Source: Anaerostipes sp. (GTDB lineage Bacteria; Bacillota; Clostridia; Lachnospirales; Lachnospiraceae). From it: a stretch of DNA of 64,000 nucleotides. The translations under genes and the position numbers were made by a program. A model generated the notes under the pieces. That model did no database searches, was not told where the DNA came from, and saw nothing but the letters and a program-made list of their open reading frames with translations. Location of the stretch: positions 20,550 through 84,549 of the forward strand of contig NZ_JAGZSD010000014.1 of the NCBI RefSeq assembly GCF_018381315.1, in the 5' to 3' direction. Within the stretch, counting starts at the first letter, position 1. Each line of letters opens with the position of its first letter. Below are positions 41,875-51,020 of the stretch, piece after piece.

Positions 41875-41991
41875 ATGAAGAAAAAGTGGAACAAAGAAAA
41901 AACAAAAGAAATGAGGGACTTTTACAGGTCCATCTTGCTGCTGTCGCTGGGAATCACCATGATATTAATATTTCAAGTCATGCTGATGTAA
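41875..41991 (+). CDS. 38-aa single-span membrane peptide, paralog B
   Basis: Starts MKKKWNKEKTKEMRDFYRSI, then one membrane span (LLLSLGITMILIFQVML). AAGGAG lies 9 bases before the ATG at 41875. The N-terminus is strongly basic, unlike paralog A. The upstream terminator means it has its own promoter, not clearly seen. Function unknown. Confidence 0.6.
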   Translation: MKKKWNKEKTKEMRDFYRSILLLSLGITMILIFQVMLM

Positions 41992-42040
41992 GATATGATA
42001 TGTTCCATTCTGTGATGGTTTTTGTTTATTTATAGATCAA

Positions 42041-42069
42041 AAAAAGTCCCCCGGTTTATGAGGGACTTT
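42041..42069. terminator. Bidirectional terminator
   Basis: AAAAGTCCC / GGGACTTTT stem between the peptide gene (plus) and the methyltransferase gene (minus), A/T runs on both sides. Confidence 0.8.
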
Positions 42070-42087
42070 TGAAAGCTGTATTTTTGT

Positions 42088-42708
42088 TTATGAAATCTCT
42101 GTTTCCGGCTTCTTTGCAGAGATCATGAGCAGTTTTTTCATTTTATGTACGCGGAACTTGGTGAGTCCCGCAGCTTTGAACATGCCCAGAAGTTCATGGG
42201 TAGACGGGCGCCTGACCTTGCAGGAAGGAAGTACCTTGTCCGCAATATTGCCGGTGATTCTTATGAATTCAGGGAATGCCGCGGCACCAATATAGAGCCG
42301 GCCTCCCGGAGCCAGCAGATCGGCAGCCTTCTGGATGAATTCCATCTGATTGGGGAAGTGATGGAACGCACTGCATACAGTGATAATGCGGAACGTGTTG
42401 TCTTCAAAATCCAGATCGTCACTGCTGCACACCTGAAAATGCAGATCCGGGTAATCTGCACTGGCTCTGCGTATCATTTCTTCGGAGACATCCACTCCAT
42501 AGCCCTCGGCATCTCTCCAGCGAGTCAGTTCTGCCAGGAGAGTTCCTGTGCCGCATCCTACATCCAGAATCTTATCGTTGTCACGGACACATATTTTTTT
42601 GATCATTTCCTGTTCCAGGGAAGCAGCCATCCTGCCGCTGGCGGTCTTTTCATACTGTTTGGCTTTTTTATTGTAAATCTTTGCAGAACGTTCTTTTACA
42701 TCTTTCAT
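42088..42708 (-). CDS. Class I SAM-dependent methyltransferase
   Basis: 206 residues. Motif I is ILDVGCGTGTLL, and SAFHHFPNQMEF and LLAPGGRLYIG are the usual Rossmann-fold blocks of small-molecule methyltransferases. The substrate is unknown. ATG at 42708 follows GAGAGGGG. Stands alone. Confidence 0.85.
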   Translation of the reverse strand: MKDVKERSAKIYNKKAKQYEKTASGRMAASLEQEMIKKICVRDNDKILDVGCGTGTLLAELTRWRDAEGYGVDVSEEMIRRASADYPDLHFQVCSSDDLDFEDNTFRIITVCSAFHHFPNQMEFIQKAADLLAPGGRLYIGAAAFPEFIRITGNIADKVLPSCKVRRPSTHELLGMFKAAGLTKFRVHKMKKLLMISAKKPETEIS

Positions 42709-42778
42709 AAGCACGCCCCTCTCTTTCCTTTGTTATTTCTTTTCTTTAATTACTTTGCAGTCCTTTACAATGATTATA

Positions 42779-43717
42779 TCAGATAAAGGAAAACATCCGC
42801 AACAAATAAACCCATAATGTGAGACTGACAGACGACAATACAGTCGCAGCCACCACAATGCTGGAAGTCAGCACATGGTCATTGTCCATTGCCTTTGCCA
42901 TTACATAGCAGCTGACGGTTGTCGGAGAACCGAGCATGATTAAGACAGCGATCAGGCCTTCTCCGCGAAAGCCAAAATGAACTGCCAGGGGAAGAAAGAT
43001 CAGCGGCAGAATAAACAGCTTAATAACTGATGCCGCTATCGTCGGCTTGATCTTCTTTAAGGCCTTGGCTCCCTCAAAGCCTGCACCTACGCAGAGCAGT
43101 GCCACCGGTGTAGCCGTGACCGCCAGCTCATTGAGGCATTTATCAATGACAGGAGGGAAATCCACAGCCAGGTAAGAAAACGGCAGTCCCGCCAGGATTC
43201 CCAATATAATTGGATTTTTAACAATATTTTTAAAGGCAGATTTAAGGCTTCCGGAACCGGAGCCTGGTCCTCTCACAGTCAGCACAATGACTGAAAAAAT
43301 ATTATAAAGAGGGACACTTGCCACGATCATCAAAGGTCCCATAGTGGAGTGTCCGTAAATATTTTCAATAAATGCAATGCCCAGGATGGCAGCGCTGCCC
43401 CGGAAAGAGGCCTGGACAAACGCTCCGGTCATGGACTTGTCCTTCAAAAAAATTTCTGCAAGCACCCAGATGCCGGAAAACATCAGTGTGGTGACGATCA
43501 TACAGAAAAGAAAGTATTTTAAATTAAATGCCTGTTTTAATGGGGCACTGGAAATATCACGGAACAAAAGTGCGGGCAGAGCCGCATTAAATACAAATTT
43601 GTTTGCTGTGCTGACGAAATTCTCATTAAACCATCCCTTTTCCTTCAGAAACCATCCGAGGAAGATCATAAAAAAGATCGGGACAGTGGAATTCAGACTG
43701 AAAATAAAATCATTCAT
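42779..43717 (-). CDS. AEC-family (auxin efflux carrier) transporter
   Basis: 312 residues, ~10 membrane segments in two similar halves (VPIFFMIFLGWFLKEKGWF; FGFRGEGLIAVLIMLGSPTT). Clostridia members carry small organic acids such as malate or lactate; the cargo here is unknown. ATG at 43717 follows GGAGGA; the longer frame to 43768 lacks a ribosome site. Confidence 0.87.
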   Translation of the reverse strand: MNDFIFSLNSTVPIFFMIFLGWFLKEKGWFNENFVSTANKFVFNAALPALLFRDISSAPLKQAFNLKYFLFCMIVTTLMFSGIWVLAEIFLKDKSMTGAFVQASFRGSAAILGIAFIENIYGHSTMGPLMIVASVPLYNIFSVIVLTVRGPGSGSGSLKSAFKNIVKNPIILGILAGLPFSYLAVDFPPVIDKCLNELAVTATPVALLCVGAGFEGAKALKKIKPTIAASVIKLFILPLIFLPLAVHFGFRGEGLIAVLIMLGSPTTVSCYVMAKAMDNDHVLTSSIVVAATVLSSVSLTLWVYLLRMFSFI

Positions 43718-43779
43718 AGGTTTCCTCCGGGAGAGATTATAGCAGATAAAAAAGAACAATTCAAACACGGCATTTCTTC

Positions 43780-43808
43780 TTGATAAATCAAATATGAGGT
43801 GTTATAGT
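43780..43808 (+). promoter_or_regulatory. Sigma-A promoter of the pantothenate/CoA operon
   Basis: TTGATA (43780-43785), 17 bases, TATAGT (43803-43808), 89 bases before the panG-like gene. Confidence 0.75.
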
Positions 43809-43896
43809 ACCCTTGGATGGTATTCCTTAGAGAAATCATACCAGTGAACGAATTTTATAAAGGACATCACCTCATAAAGGCAGGTGATTATTCCGT

Positions 43897-44745
43897 ATGA
43901 AAGCAGGATTTATTGGGGCAGGCAAAGCAGGCTGTTCCTTAGGCAGGTATTTCGTACATTACGGCATCCCTCTGGCAGGGTATGCCAGCCGCAGTGAGGC
44001 TTCAGCCCGGCTGGCGGCAAAAGCAGCACACACACAAAGTTTTGATACATTTGACAAATTATTATCAAAGTGTGATGTTCTTTTTATTACTGTTCCCGAC
44101 AGCCAGATCCAGGGCGTTTGGGAACAGCTCAGAGCTTTTCCGGTCCGGGAAAAGTTTATCTGTCACTGCAGCGGATCTCTAAGTTCCGCTATTTTCTCTG
44201 ATATAACCGAAGCAGGGGCTTACGGCTATTCTATCCATCCAATGTTTCCATTTAACAGTAAAACAACTTCATATGAAGATCTTAAGGAGGCCTTGTTCAC
44301 TCTGGAAGGCGATGAGGCACACAAGGACCAGCTGCTTTCTTTTTTGAGTGTACTTCCTAACCGGATTGTAGAGATCGCGGCAGAGAAGAAGGTTCGCTAC
44401 CATGCGGCGGCGGTTATGGCATCCAATCAGATGGCTGCTTTGATAAGCCAGGCACTCGGTCTTTTGGAAAGCTGCGGCTTTACAGAGCAGGAAGGGCTTT
44501 TGGCACTTGCTCCTCTGGCACGGCAGAATCTTGAGAATATTCTTGCGGCAGGCCCGCGGGAAGCTTTGACAGGCCCTGTGGAACGCAACGATGCGGCTAC
44601 GGTGGAAAAACATCTGAAGGCATTGTCCGGGAAGGAAAAGCAGATCTATGTTCCTCTGTGCAGAGAATTGATCCGCATCGCTGAAAACAGGCATCCGTCC
44701 AGGAGTTATGAACATATGGAGAGAATATTGGAGGAAGAACATTGA
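43897..44745 (+). CDS. panG: Rossmann/DUF2520 reductase, probable ketopantoate reductase
   Basis: 282 residues. An NAD(P)-binding start (MKAGFIGAGKAGCSLGRYFV) is followed by a helical DUF2520 domain (KKVRYHAAAVMASNQMAAL). This is the build of PanG, the alternative ketopantoate reductase known from Francisella and some Firmicutes. Its stop overlaps the TTG start of panB, and no panE is present, so it should supply the missing reductase step. Confidence 0.82.
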   Translation: MKAGFIGAGKAGCSLGRYFVHYGIPLAGYASRSEASARLAAKAAHTQSFDTFDKLLSKCDVLFITVPDSQIQGVWEQLRAFPVREKFICHCSGSLSSAIFSDITEAGAYGYSIHPMFPFNSKTTSYEDLKEALFTLEGDEAHKDQLLSFLSVLPNRIVEIAAEKKVRYHAAAVMASNQMAALISQALGLLESCGFTEQEGLLALAPLARQNLENILAAGPREALTGPVERNDAATVEKHLKALSGKEKQIYVPLCRELIRIAENRHPSRSYEHMERILEEEH

Positions 44746-45569
44746 AGAACACAGTAAGTACATTTCAGAAAATGAAAGATAACAAAGAAAAGATCTCCAT
44801 GCTTACAGCCTATGATTATTCTACGGCAAAGCTGTTTGATGAGGCGGGAATTCATTCTATTCTCGTGGGGGATTCTCTTGGCATGGTTATGCTTGGATAC
44901 GACACCACAATTCCGGTCACTGTGGATGACATGATTCACCACGGCGCTGCGGTGGCAAGAGGTGCGAAGAATGCCCTGGTGGTTGTTGACATGCCGTTTA
45001 TGTCCTATCAGGCCTCTGTCTATGATGCAGTGGTAAACGCCGGAAGAATTATGAAAGAGACGGAAGCCACTGCGGTGAAGCTGGAAGGCGGCAGAGAGGT
45101 ATGCCCGCAGATCGAAGCCATCGTCAGGGCATCAATTCCGGTTGTGGCCCACATTGGACTGACGCCTCAGTCAGTCAATGCATTCGGAGGATTTAAGGTA
45201 CAGGGAAAGAGTGAGGAGGCTGCCAGGAAGCTGATGGAAGATGCCCTGGCAGTAGAGGAAGCAGGAGCATTTGCAGTGGTACTGGAGTGTGTTCCCGCCA
45301 AGCTTGCAGCGCTGATCTCAGAGAAACTCAGCATTCCAACCATCGGCATCGGCGCCGGAGCAGGATGTGACGGGCAGGTTCTCGTCTATCAGGATATGCT
45401 CAATATGTATGGTGATTTTGTACCGAAGTTTGTGAAGCAGTTCGGCAATGCAGGTCCGGTTATGAAAGAAGCAGTAAAGGAATATGTGAAAGCCGTAGGC
45501 GAAGGGACATTTCCGGAGGAACAGCATACATTTGCCATCAGCGACGATGTGATAGAAAAGTTGTATTAA
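44742..45569 (+). CDS. panB: 3-methyl-2-oxobutanoate hydroxymethyltransferase
   Basis: 275 residues. Adds a hydroxymethyl group from methylene-THF to ketoisovalerate. SMLTAYDYSTAKLFDEAGI, VGDSLGMVMLGYDTT and ECVPAKLAALIS are conserved blocks. Translation starts at TTG 44742, 6 bases after GGAGGA, and overlaps the panG stop (TTGA). Confidence 0.96.
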   Translation: MKNTVSTFQKMKDNKEKISMLTAYDYSTAKLFDEAGIHSILVGDSLGMVMLGYDTTIPVTVDDMIHHGAAVARGAKNALVVVDMPFMSYQASVYDAVVNAGRIMKETEATAVKLEGGREVCPQIEAIVRASIPVVAHIGLTPQSVNAFGGFKVQGKSEEAARKLMEDALAVEEAGAFAVVLECVPAKLAALISEKLSIPTIGIGAGAGCDGQVLVYQDMLNMYGDFVPKFVKQFGNAGPVMKEAVKEYVKAVGEGTFPEEQHTFAISDDVIEKLY

Positions 45570-45579
45570 GGAGAGAGCC

Positions 45580-46416
45580 ATGAAAATTGTCAGGACAATA
45601 AACGAAGTAAGAGAACAGATAAAAGAATGGAAAAGCCAGGGGCAGAGCGTGGGGTTTGTGCCGACCATGGGGTATCTCCATGAAGGACATAAGAGCCTGA
45701 TGGACTGTGCCAGGAAAGAAAATGACAAAGTGGCTGTGAGTATTTTTGTCAATCCCATGCAGTTCGGGCCTTCCGAGGATCTGGCTGATTACCCCAGAGA
45801 TTTGGAGCATGATTCAGAGATCTGTGAGAGTGCCGGGGTTGATCTGATTTTTCATCCGGAACCGGAAGAGATGTATGCAGATGATTTCTGCTCATTTGTT
45901 GATATGAGTATTTTGACGGAAGGACTGTGCGGAAAAACAAGGCCGGTTCATTTCCGGGGAGTTTGTACAGTGGTCACGAAGCTTTTTAATATTGTAACTC
46001 CGGACCGGGCGTACTTTGGACAAAAGGACGGCCAGCAGCTGGCTGTTATCAGGCGGATGGCAAGAGACCTGAATATGGATATCCAGATCGTGGGATGCCC
46101 TATTGTGAGGGAAGAAGACGGGCTTGCCAAGAGTTCCAGAAACACCTATCTTTCAGCAGAGGAGAGAAAAGCCGCATTGATTTTAAGCCAGGCAGTCCGT
46201 CTGGGAGCAAGTATGGCTGAGACTGAGAAAGATGCAGAAAAAGTGATCAGTGCCATGAAGGAAAAGATCCAGTCGGAGCCCCTGGCTAAGATTGATTATG
46301 TGGAGGCAGTGGACGCTCTCTCTATGCAGCCGGTGCAGACACTGAACGGCGGGTGTATGCTGGCAATGGCAGTATATATAGGAAAAACAAGACTGATCGA
46401 CAATGTTTTAGTGTAA
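45580..46416 (+). CDS. panC: Pantothenate synthetase
   Basis: 278 residues. Joins pantoate and beta-alanine using ATP. VGFVPTMGYLHEGHKSLMD (HIGH-like) and FGQKDGQQLAVIRRMARDL are diagnostic, and the KSSRN motif is in GLAKSSRNTYLS. AAGGAGAG lies before the ATG, 10 bases after panB. Confidence 0.97.
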   Translation: MKIVRTINEVREQIKEWKSQGQSVGFVPTMGYLHEGHKSLMDCARKENDKVAVSIFVNPMQFGPSEDLADYPRDLEHDSEICESAGVDLIFHPEPEEMYADDFCSFVDMSILTEGLCGKTRPVHFRGVCTVVTKLFNIVTPDRAYFGQKDGQQLAVIRRMARDLNMDIQIVGCPIVREEDGLAKSSRNTYLSAEERKAALILSQAVRLGASMAETEKDAEKVISAMKEKIQSEPLAKIDYVEAVDALSMQPVQTLNGGCMLAMAVYIGKTRLIDNVLV

Positions 46417-46426
46417 GGAGAAGATG

Positions 46427-46816
46427 ATGAAGCTTACAATGTTAAAGGGAAAGATCCACAGAGTCACCGTAAAGCAGGCGGAGCTTGACTATGTGGGAAG
46501 CATTACTGTGGATCCGGAACTGCTGGATGCCGCAGGAATTCTGGAGTATGAAAAAGTAGCCATCGTTGATATCAACAACGGCAGCAGATTTGAGACCTAT
46601 ACCATCGCCGGGGAGCCGGGAAGCGGTATGATTTGTCTGAATGGGGCGGCAGCCCGCTGTGTTTCTCAGGGAGACAAAATCATCATTATGTGCTATGCTG
46701 ATATGACACTGGAAGAAGCAAAAGAACACAAACCAAAAGTGGTGTTTGTGGATGACAACAATAAGATCACCCGGCTGACCAGCTATGAAAAGCATGGCCG
46801 TCTGGAGGATATGTAG
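46427..46816 (+). CDS. panD: Aspartate 1-decarboxylase proenzyme
   Basis: 129 residues. Makes beta-alanine from aspartate. The self-cleavage site Gly-Ser is in LDYVGSITVDPEL, which yields the pyruvoyl group. AAGGAGAAG precedes the ATG at 46427, 10 bases after panC. Full length. Confidence 0.96.
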   Translation: MKLTMLKGKIHRVTVKQAELDYVGSITVDPELLDAAGILEYEKVAIVDINNGSRFETYTIAGEPGSGMICLNGAAARCVSQGDKIIIMCYADMTLEEAKEHKPKVVFVDDNNKITRLTSYEKHGRLEDM

Positions 46817-46828
46817 GAGAGTAATATT

Positions 46829-48016
46829 ATGCTGAGTGGAAAAACAATTGTCCTGGGCGTCACAGGCAGTGTGGCGGCCTACAAGATGGCAAATATGGCG
46901 AGCATGCTCATAAAGAGAGGATGTGAAGTCCATGTCATTATGACGGAAAATGCGACGAATTTTATTAATCCTATCGCATTTGAATCACTGACCAACACCA
47001 AATGCCTGGTGGAGACTTTTGACCGGAATTTTCAATTCCATGTCGCCCATGTGTCCCTGGCAAAAAAGGCAGATTTGATGCTGATCGCCCCGGCTTCTGC
47101 CAATGTTATCGGAAAAATTGCAGGGGGCATTGCGGATGATATGCTGACTACAACAGTAATGGCATGCAAAAGCCCGGTGCTGATCGCGCCGGCTATGAAT
47201 ACCAATATGTATGAAAATCCGATCCTTCAGGATAATCTTGAAAAACTCAGGAAGTACGGCTATACGGTTATTGAACCGGCCAGCGGACATCTGGCCTGCG
47301 GTGACACGGGTGCCGGCAAGATGCCTTCGGAAGAGGTTCTTATGGCATATATAGAACGGGCTGTAAGCCGTCCGAAAGACCTTGCCGGCAAGAAGGTGCT
47401 GATCACGGCAGGGCCTACAAGGGAAGCAATCTGTCCGGTCCGCTATATCACCAATCATTCCACTGGAAAGATGGGTTATGCACTGGCGAAGATGGCCATG
47501 CTCCGGGGAGCAGATGTGACTCTGGTCACAGGCCCGGCAGAAATAGAACCGCCGATGTTTGTTAAGACAGTGCCGGTTGTCAGCGCTGCAGATATGTATG
47601 AGGCTGTTATGGCAAGGAGAAAGGGGCAGGATATTATCATTAAATCTGCGGCTGTTGCAGATTATACCCCGGCTCAGGTCAGTGATGAAAAAATGAAGAA
47701 AAGCGATGCAGATATGTCGATTCCCCTTGTCCGGACAAAGGATATCCTTATGGAGCTTGGACATACAAAAGAGGAAGGCCAGTTTATCTGCGGATTTTCT
47801 ATGGAGACCCAGAATATGCTGGAGAATTCCAGAAAAAAACTGGATAAAAAGCAGATTGATATGATTGCAGCCAACAATTTAAAGGAATCCGGAGCCGGCT
47901 TCGGAACAGATACCAATGTGGTGACTCTGATCACCAGAGACCAGGAAAAACAGCTTCCTATGATGTCAAAAGAAGAAGTGGCAGATGCCATTCTGGATTT
48001 TATTAAAACTTCATAA
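46829..48016 (+). CDS. coaBC: Bifunctional phosphopantothenoylcysteine decarboxylase/synthetase
   Basis: 395 residues. The N-terminal CoaC flavoprotein domain has VLGVTGSVAAYKMA, APAMNTNMYENP and HLACGDTGAGKM. The C-terminal CoaB domain begins near residue 188 (KKVLITAGPTREAICPVRYI) and has KSAAVADYTP and KKLDKKQIDMIAANNL. It closes the panG-panB-panC-panD-coaBC operon, taking pantothenate on toward CoA. Confidence 0.96.
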   Translation: MLSGKTIVLGVTGSVAAYKMANMASMLIKRGCEVHVIMTENATNFINPIAFESLTNTKCLVETFDRNFQFHVAHVSLAKKADLMLIAPASANVIGKIAGGIADDMLTTTVMACKSPVLIAPAMNTNMYENPILQDNLEKLRKYGYTVIEPASGHLACGDTGAGKMPSEEVLMAYIERAVSRPKDLAGKKVLITAGPTREAICPVRYITNHSTGKMGYALAKMAMLRGADVTLVTGPAEIEPPMFVKTVPVVSAADMYEAVMARRKGQDIIIKSAAVADYTPAQVSDEKMKKSDADMSIPLVRTKDILMELGHTKEEGQFICGFSMETQNMLENSRKKLDKKQIDMIAANNLKESGAGFGTDTNVVTLITRDQEKQLPMMSKEEVADAILDFIKTS

Positions 48017-48095
48017 AACTTTATTCAAACTCTCTTTTTCCGATCTTCCTATGATATAATAGAACTACCAAATGCATCAGGAAGGTACGGGGGTC

Positions 48096-49589
48096 ATGAA
48101 AGTAGTGAACAAAGTCAGAATTATATTTTTGCCAGCGATTATACTGCCTATTTTTTTAATGGTAGTATCAATCGCTGCTTTAAGTGTAGGGTATATGCGG
48201 ACAACCAATGAAAACATCTATTCCAAAGGCATTGAAGGCCTGGCCAATCCGCTGAAGACTATGAACAATGAGACAAAGGAAAGCTTCAGCGATTTGAAGA
48301 GAAGTGCCATTGAGAGTCCCGGAGATTTTGAAAGTGAGCAGTATTTAAACAGGATAAACCGGGCATTAAAGGACAAAGAGTCTTACCTGATTATCAGAAA
48401 AGGAAAAACGATCGTCTACCGGGGGTCTAAGGAGGACCACACTGAGATTGAGAAAAAGCTTCCCAGGTTCGGCAGCGACATCAGCAGCCAGGACAGCGGG
48501 GTTTTCCTCGGAAGACCGGAAAACTTTCTTGTGAAGCAGCAGGATTTCCGGTATACGGACGGCAGCAAAGGTTCCGCCTTTATCCTGACGGATCTGGAGA
48601 CTGTCCTGCCCCATTATAAGAACATTATCAGCCAGGTTTTCTTCTCTATTGTGGCGATTCTGATACTTACCAGCTTTCTGCTCTCATGGTTCATGTATTC
48701 TGAGTTTATACGGCCGTTAAAGAAGCTGAAGGAAGGAGCTGACCGGATCAAGGAAGGCAACCTGGACGACGATGTGGAGATCAACAGCAAGGATGAGATC
48801 GGAGAGCTTTGTGCATCTTTTAATGCCATGAGGGCAGAGTTAAAAGAGTCTATAGAGGCACGCATTATTTATGAGAAGCAGAACCGGGATCTGATCAGCA
48901 ATATATCCCATGACCTGAAGACTCCGATTACAGCGATTAAAGGATATGTGGAAGGAATCATGGACGGCGTGGCAGATACGCCGGAGAAGATGGACCGCTA
49001 TATTAAGACAATTTACAATAAAGCCAATGATATGGATGTACTGATCAATGAACTGTCCTTATATTCTAAGATTGATTCCAATATCATTCCCTATAATTTC
49101 AGAAAGATTGATATCAATGCCTATTTTAAAGATTGTGTGGATGAGATCGGATCAGATTTGGAGCAAAAGGGAATGATGTTCTCATACAGCAATTACTGCT
49201 CAGCCAATGTGGCAGTGATGGCTGACCCGGAACAGTTAAAGCGGGTAATGAACAATATCATTAACAATGCATGCAAGTATACCAACAAGGCAAAAGGAAA
49301 GGTCAGCATCACACTGAAGGAACTGGACCGCAAGATTCAGGTTGCTATCAAGGACAACGGTATCGGCATTTCCAGGGAGGATCTTCCGAATATCTTCAGG
49401 AGGACATACCGCGCGGACATGTCCAGAAATTCTGCCGGCGGCAGCGGGCTGGGACTTTCGATCTGCAAGAAGATTATTGAAGAGCATGGGGGAGAGATAT
49501 GGGCTGAGAGCAAGCTGCGCTCAGGCACCACAATATTTTTTACATTAAACAAGATTGTAGACACCCAGGAGGAAGAGAAAAATGAGTAG
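48096..49589 (+). CDS. Membrane sensor histidine kinase
   Basis: 497 residues. Two membrane segments (near 10-32 and 188-208) flank an extracytoplasmic sensor domain of ~150 residues. A HAMP linker follows, then the H-box NISHDLKTPITAIKGYVEGI, the N-box NNIINNACKY and the G-boxes KDNGIGISREDL and GSGLGLSICKK. It overlaps its response regulator by 8 bases. The stimulus is unknown. An extended -10 TGATATAAT at 48052-48060 is the likely promoter. Confidence 0.93.
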   Translation: MKVVNKVRIIFLPAIILPIFLMVVSIAALSVGYMRTTNENIYSKGIEGLANPLKTMNNETKESFSDLKRSAIESPGDFESEQYLNRINRALKDKESYLIIRKGKTIVYRGSKEDHTEIEKKLPRFGSDISSQDSGVFLGRPENFLVKQQDFRYTDGSKGSAFILTDLETVLPHYKNIISQVFFSIVAILILTSFLLSWFMYSEFIRPLKKLKEGADRIKEGNLDDDVEINSKDEIGELCASFNAMRAELKESIEARIIYEKQNRDLISNISHDLKTPITAIKGYVEGIMDGVADTPEKMDRYIKTIYNKANDMDVLINELSLYSKIDSNIIPYNFRKIDINAYFKDCVDEIGSDLEQKGMMFSYSNYCSANVAVMADPEQLKRVMNNIINNACKYTNKAKGKVSITLKELDRKIQVAIKDNGIGISREDLPNIFRRTYRADMSRNSAGGSGLGLSICKKIIEEHGGEIWAESKLRSGTTIFFTLNKIVDTQEEEKNE

Positions 49590-50271
49590 AGTTTTAATTG
49601 TAGAAGATGAATTGGCTATCGCAGAACTTGAGAAGGATTATCTGGAACTCAGCTCCTTTGAGGTTGAGATCGAGACGGATGGTGAGAAAGGGTTAAAGCT
49701 GGGCCTCACTGAGGATTTTGACATGGTGATCCTGGATATTATGCTTCCCGGCATAGACGGATTTGAGATCTGCAAGCAGCTCCGGGAAAAAAAGGATATC
49801 CCGATTCTGATGGTATCCGCTAAAAAAGAGGATATTGACAAGATCCGCGGTTTAGGTCTGGGAGCGGATGACTATATCACGAAGCCGTTCAGTCCCAGTG
49901 AATTGGTGGCCAGAGTAAAAGCTCATTTAGAGCGTTACCGCCGTCTGGTGTCCAGCAACTGCCAGGAGAATGATGTTGTTGAGATCCGCGGCTTAAAGAT
50001 TGATAAGACAGCGAGAAGAGTTTATCTGAACGGGGAAGAAAAGGCATTTACCACAAAAGAATTTGATCTTCTCACATTTCTTGCCAGCCATCCAAATCGG
50101 GTGTTTACAAAAGAAGAATTATTTAATAAAATTTGGGATATGGAATCCCTTGGAGATATTGCCACAGTCACTGTGCATATTAAGAAGATCCGTGAAAAGA
50201 TTGAGCTTAATACTGCAAAGCCTCAGTATATTGAGACGATATGGGGCGTGGGATACCGCTTTAAGATGTAG
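49582..50271 (+). CDS. OmpR/PhoB-family response regulator
   Basis: 229 residues. Receiver domain: acidic pair VEDE, phospho-Asp in MVILDIMLPG, Lys in TKPFSP. The winged-helix DNA-binding domain has FTTKEFDLLTFLASHPNRVF and IETIWGVGYRFKM. Partner of the kinase just upstream. The genes that follow may or may not be its targets. Confidence 0.96.
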   Translation: MSRVLIVEDELAIAELEKDYLELSSFEVEIETDGEKGLKLGLTEDFDMVILDIMLPGIDGFEICKQLREKKDIPILMVSAKKEDIDKIRGLGLGADDYITKPFSPSELVARVKAHLERYRRLVSSNCQENDVVEIRGLKIDKTARRVYLNGEEKAFTTKEFDLLTFLASHPNRVFTKEELFNKIWDMESLGDIATVTVHIKKIREKIELNTAKPQYIETIWGVGYRFKM

Positions 50272-50279
50272 GAGCAGTC

Positions 50280-50996
50280 ATGAGAAGAAAAAAAGATGTA
50301 AAGATACTTTATAAAGATGACCATATCGCCGTATGTGAAAAACCGGCCGGCATGCCGGCGGCAGATGACAAGACCGGGGATATGGATGTGTTCCACAGTC
50401 TGAAGAACCAGCTTTTTTATGAGGAAAACCTTGACCGGGAGCCGGAACTGTATATGATCCACCGTCTGGACCGCCCTGTAGGAGGCGTCATGGTATTCGC
50501 CAGAACCAAGGAGGCTGCTGCAGAGTTAAGCCAGCAGGTCAGGGAGCATATTTTTGAGAAGGATTACCAGGCAGTGGCAGCCGGATGGCTTCCTGAAGAG
50601 GACGGAGTTTTTACCGATTATCTGAAGAAGGATGAAAAGAAAAATCTGTCTGCCGCAGTAAAAGAGGGAACACCGGGCGCAAAGAAAGCGCAGCTTTCTT
50701 ATGAAGTGCTGGATATGGTGGAGACCGGGGAAGGAAAGTTTTCCTACTGTCTGATTCACCTGATGACCGGCAGGCACCATCAGATCCGTGTCCAGTTCGC
50801 AGAGAGAGGATTCGGGCTGTACGGAGACACCAAGTACAACCCAAAGTTCCGGAAGACAAAAAAGCAGTATGAGGAGATCGGCCTCTATGCTACCAGAATC
50901 TGTTTTCTTCATCCGGAGACCGGGGAGGCATGTACTTATAAGGCAGAGCCCAGGGGCAAAGCCTTCCGTATGCTGGAGGAGCTGGATTCCTGGTAA
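50280..50996 (+). CDS. RluA-family pseudouridine synthase
   Basis: 238 residues. The catalytic Asp is in MIHRLDRPVGGVMVFART, and LMTGRHHQIRVQFAERG is the second conserved block. No S4 domain, so it is the short RluA type acting on rRNA or tRNA uridines; the exact site is unknown. It starts 8 bases after the response regulator. Confidence 0.92.
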   Translation: MRRKKDVKILYKDDHIAVCEKPAGMPAADDKTGDMDVFHSLKNQLFYEENLDREPELYMIHRLDRPVGGVMVFARTKEAAAELSQQVREHIFEKDYQAVAAGWLPEEDGVFTDYLKKDEKKNLSAAVKEGTPGAKKAQLSYEVLDMVETGEGKFSYCLIHLMTGRHHQIRVQFAERGFGLYGDTKYNPKFRKTKKQYEEIGLYATRICFLHPETGEACTYKAEPRGKAFRMLEELDSW

Positions 50997-51020
50997 ACGT
51001 AAGAAAAGAGGATAAAGAAC

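Noticed and set aside
46985..47764. 259-codon minus-strand open frame
   Set aside because: Fully antisense to coaBC, His/Cys-rich in the way of reversed coding sequence, no ribosome site.
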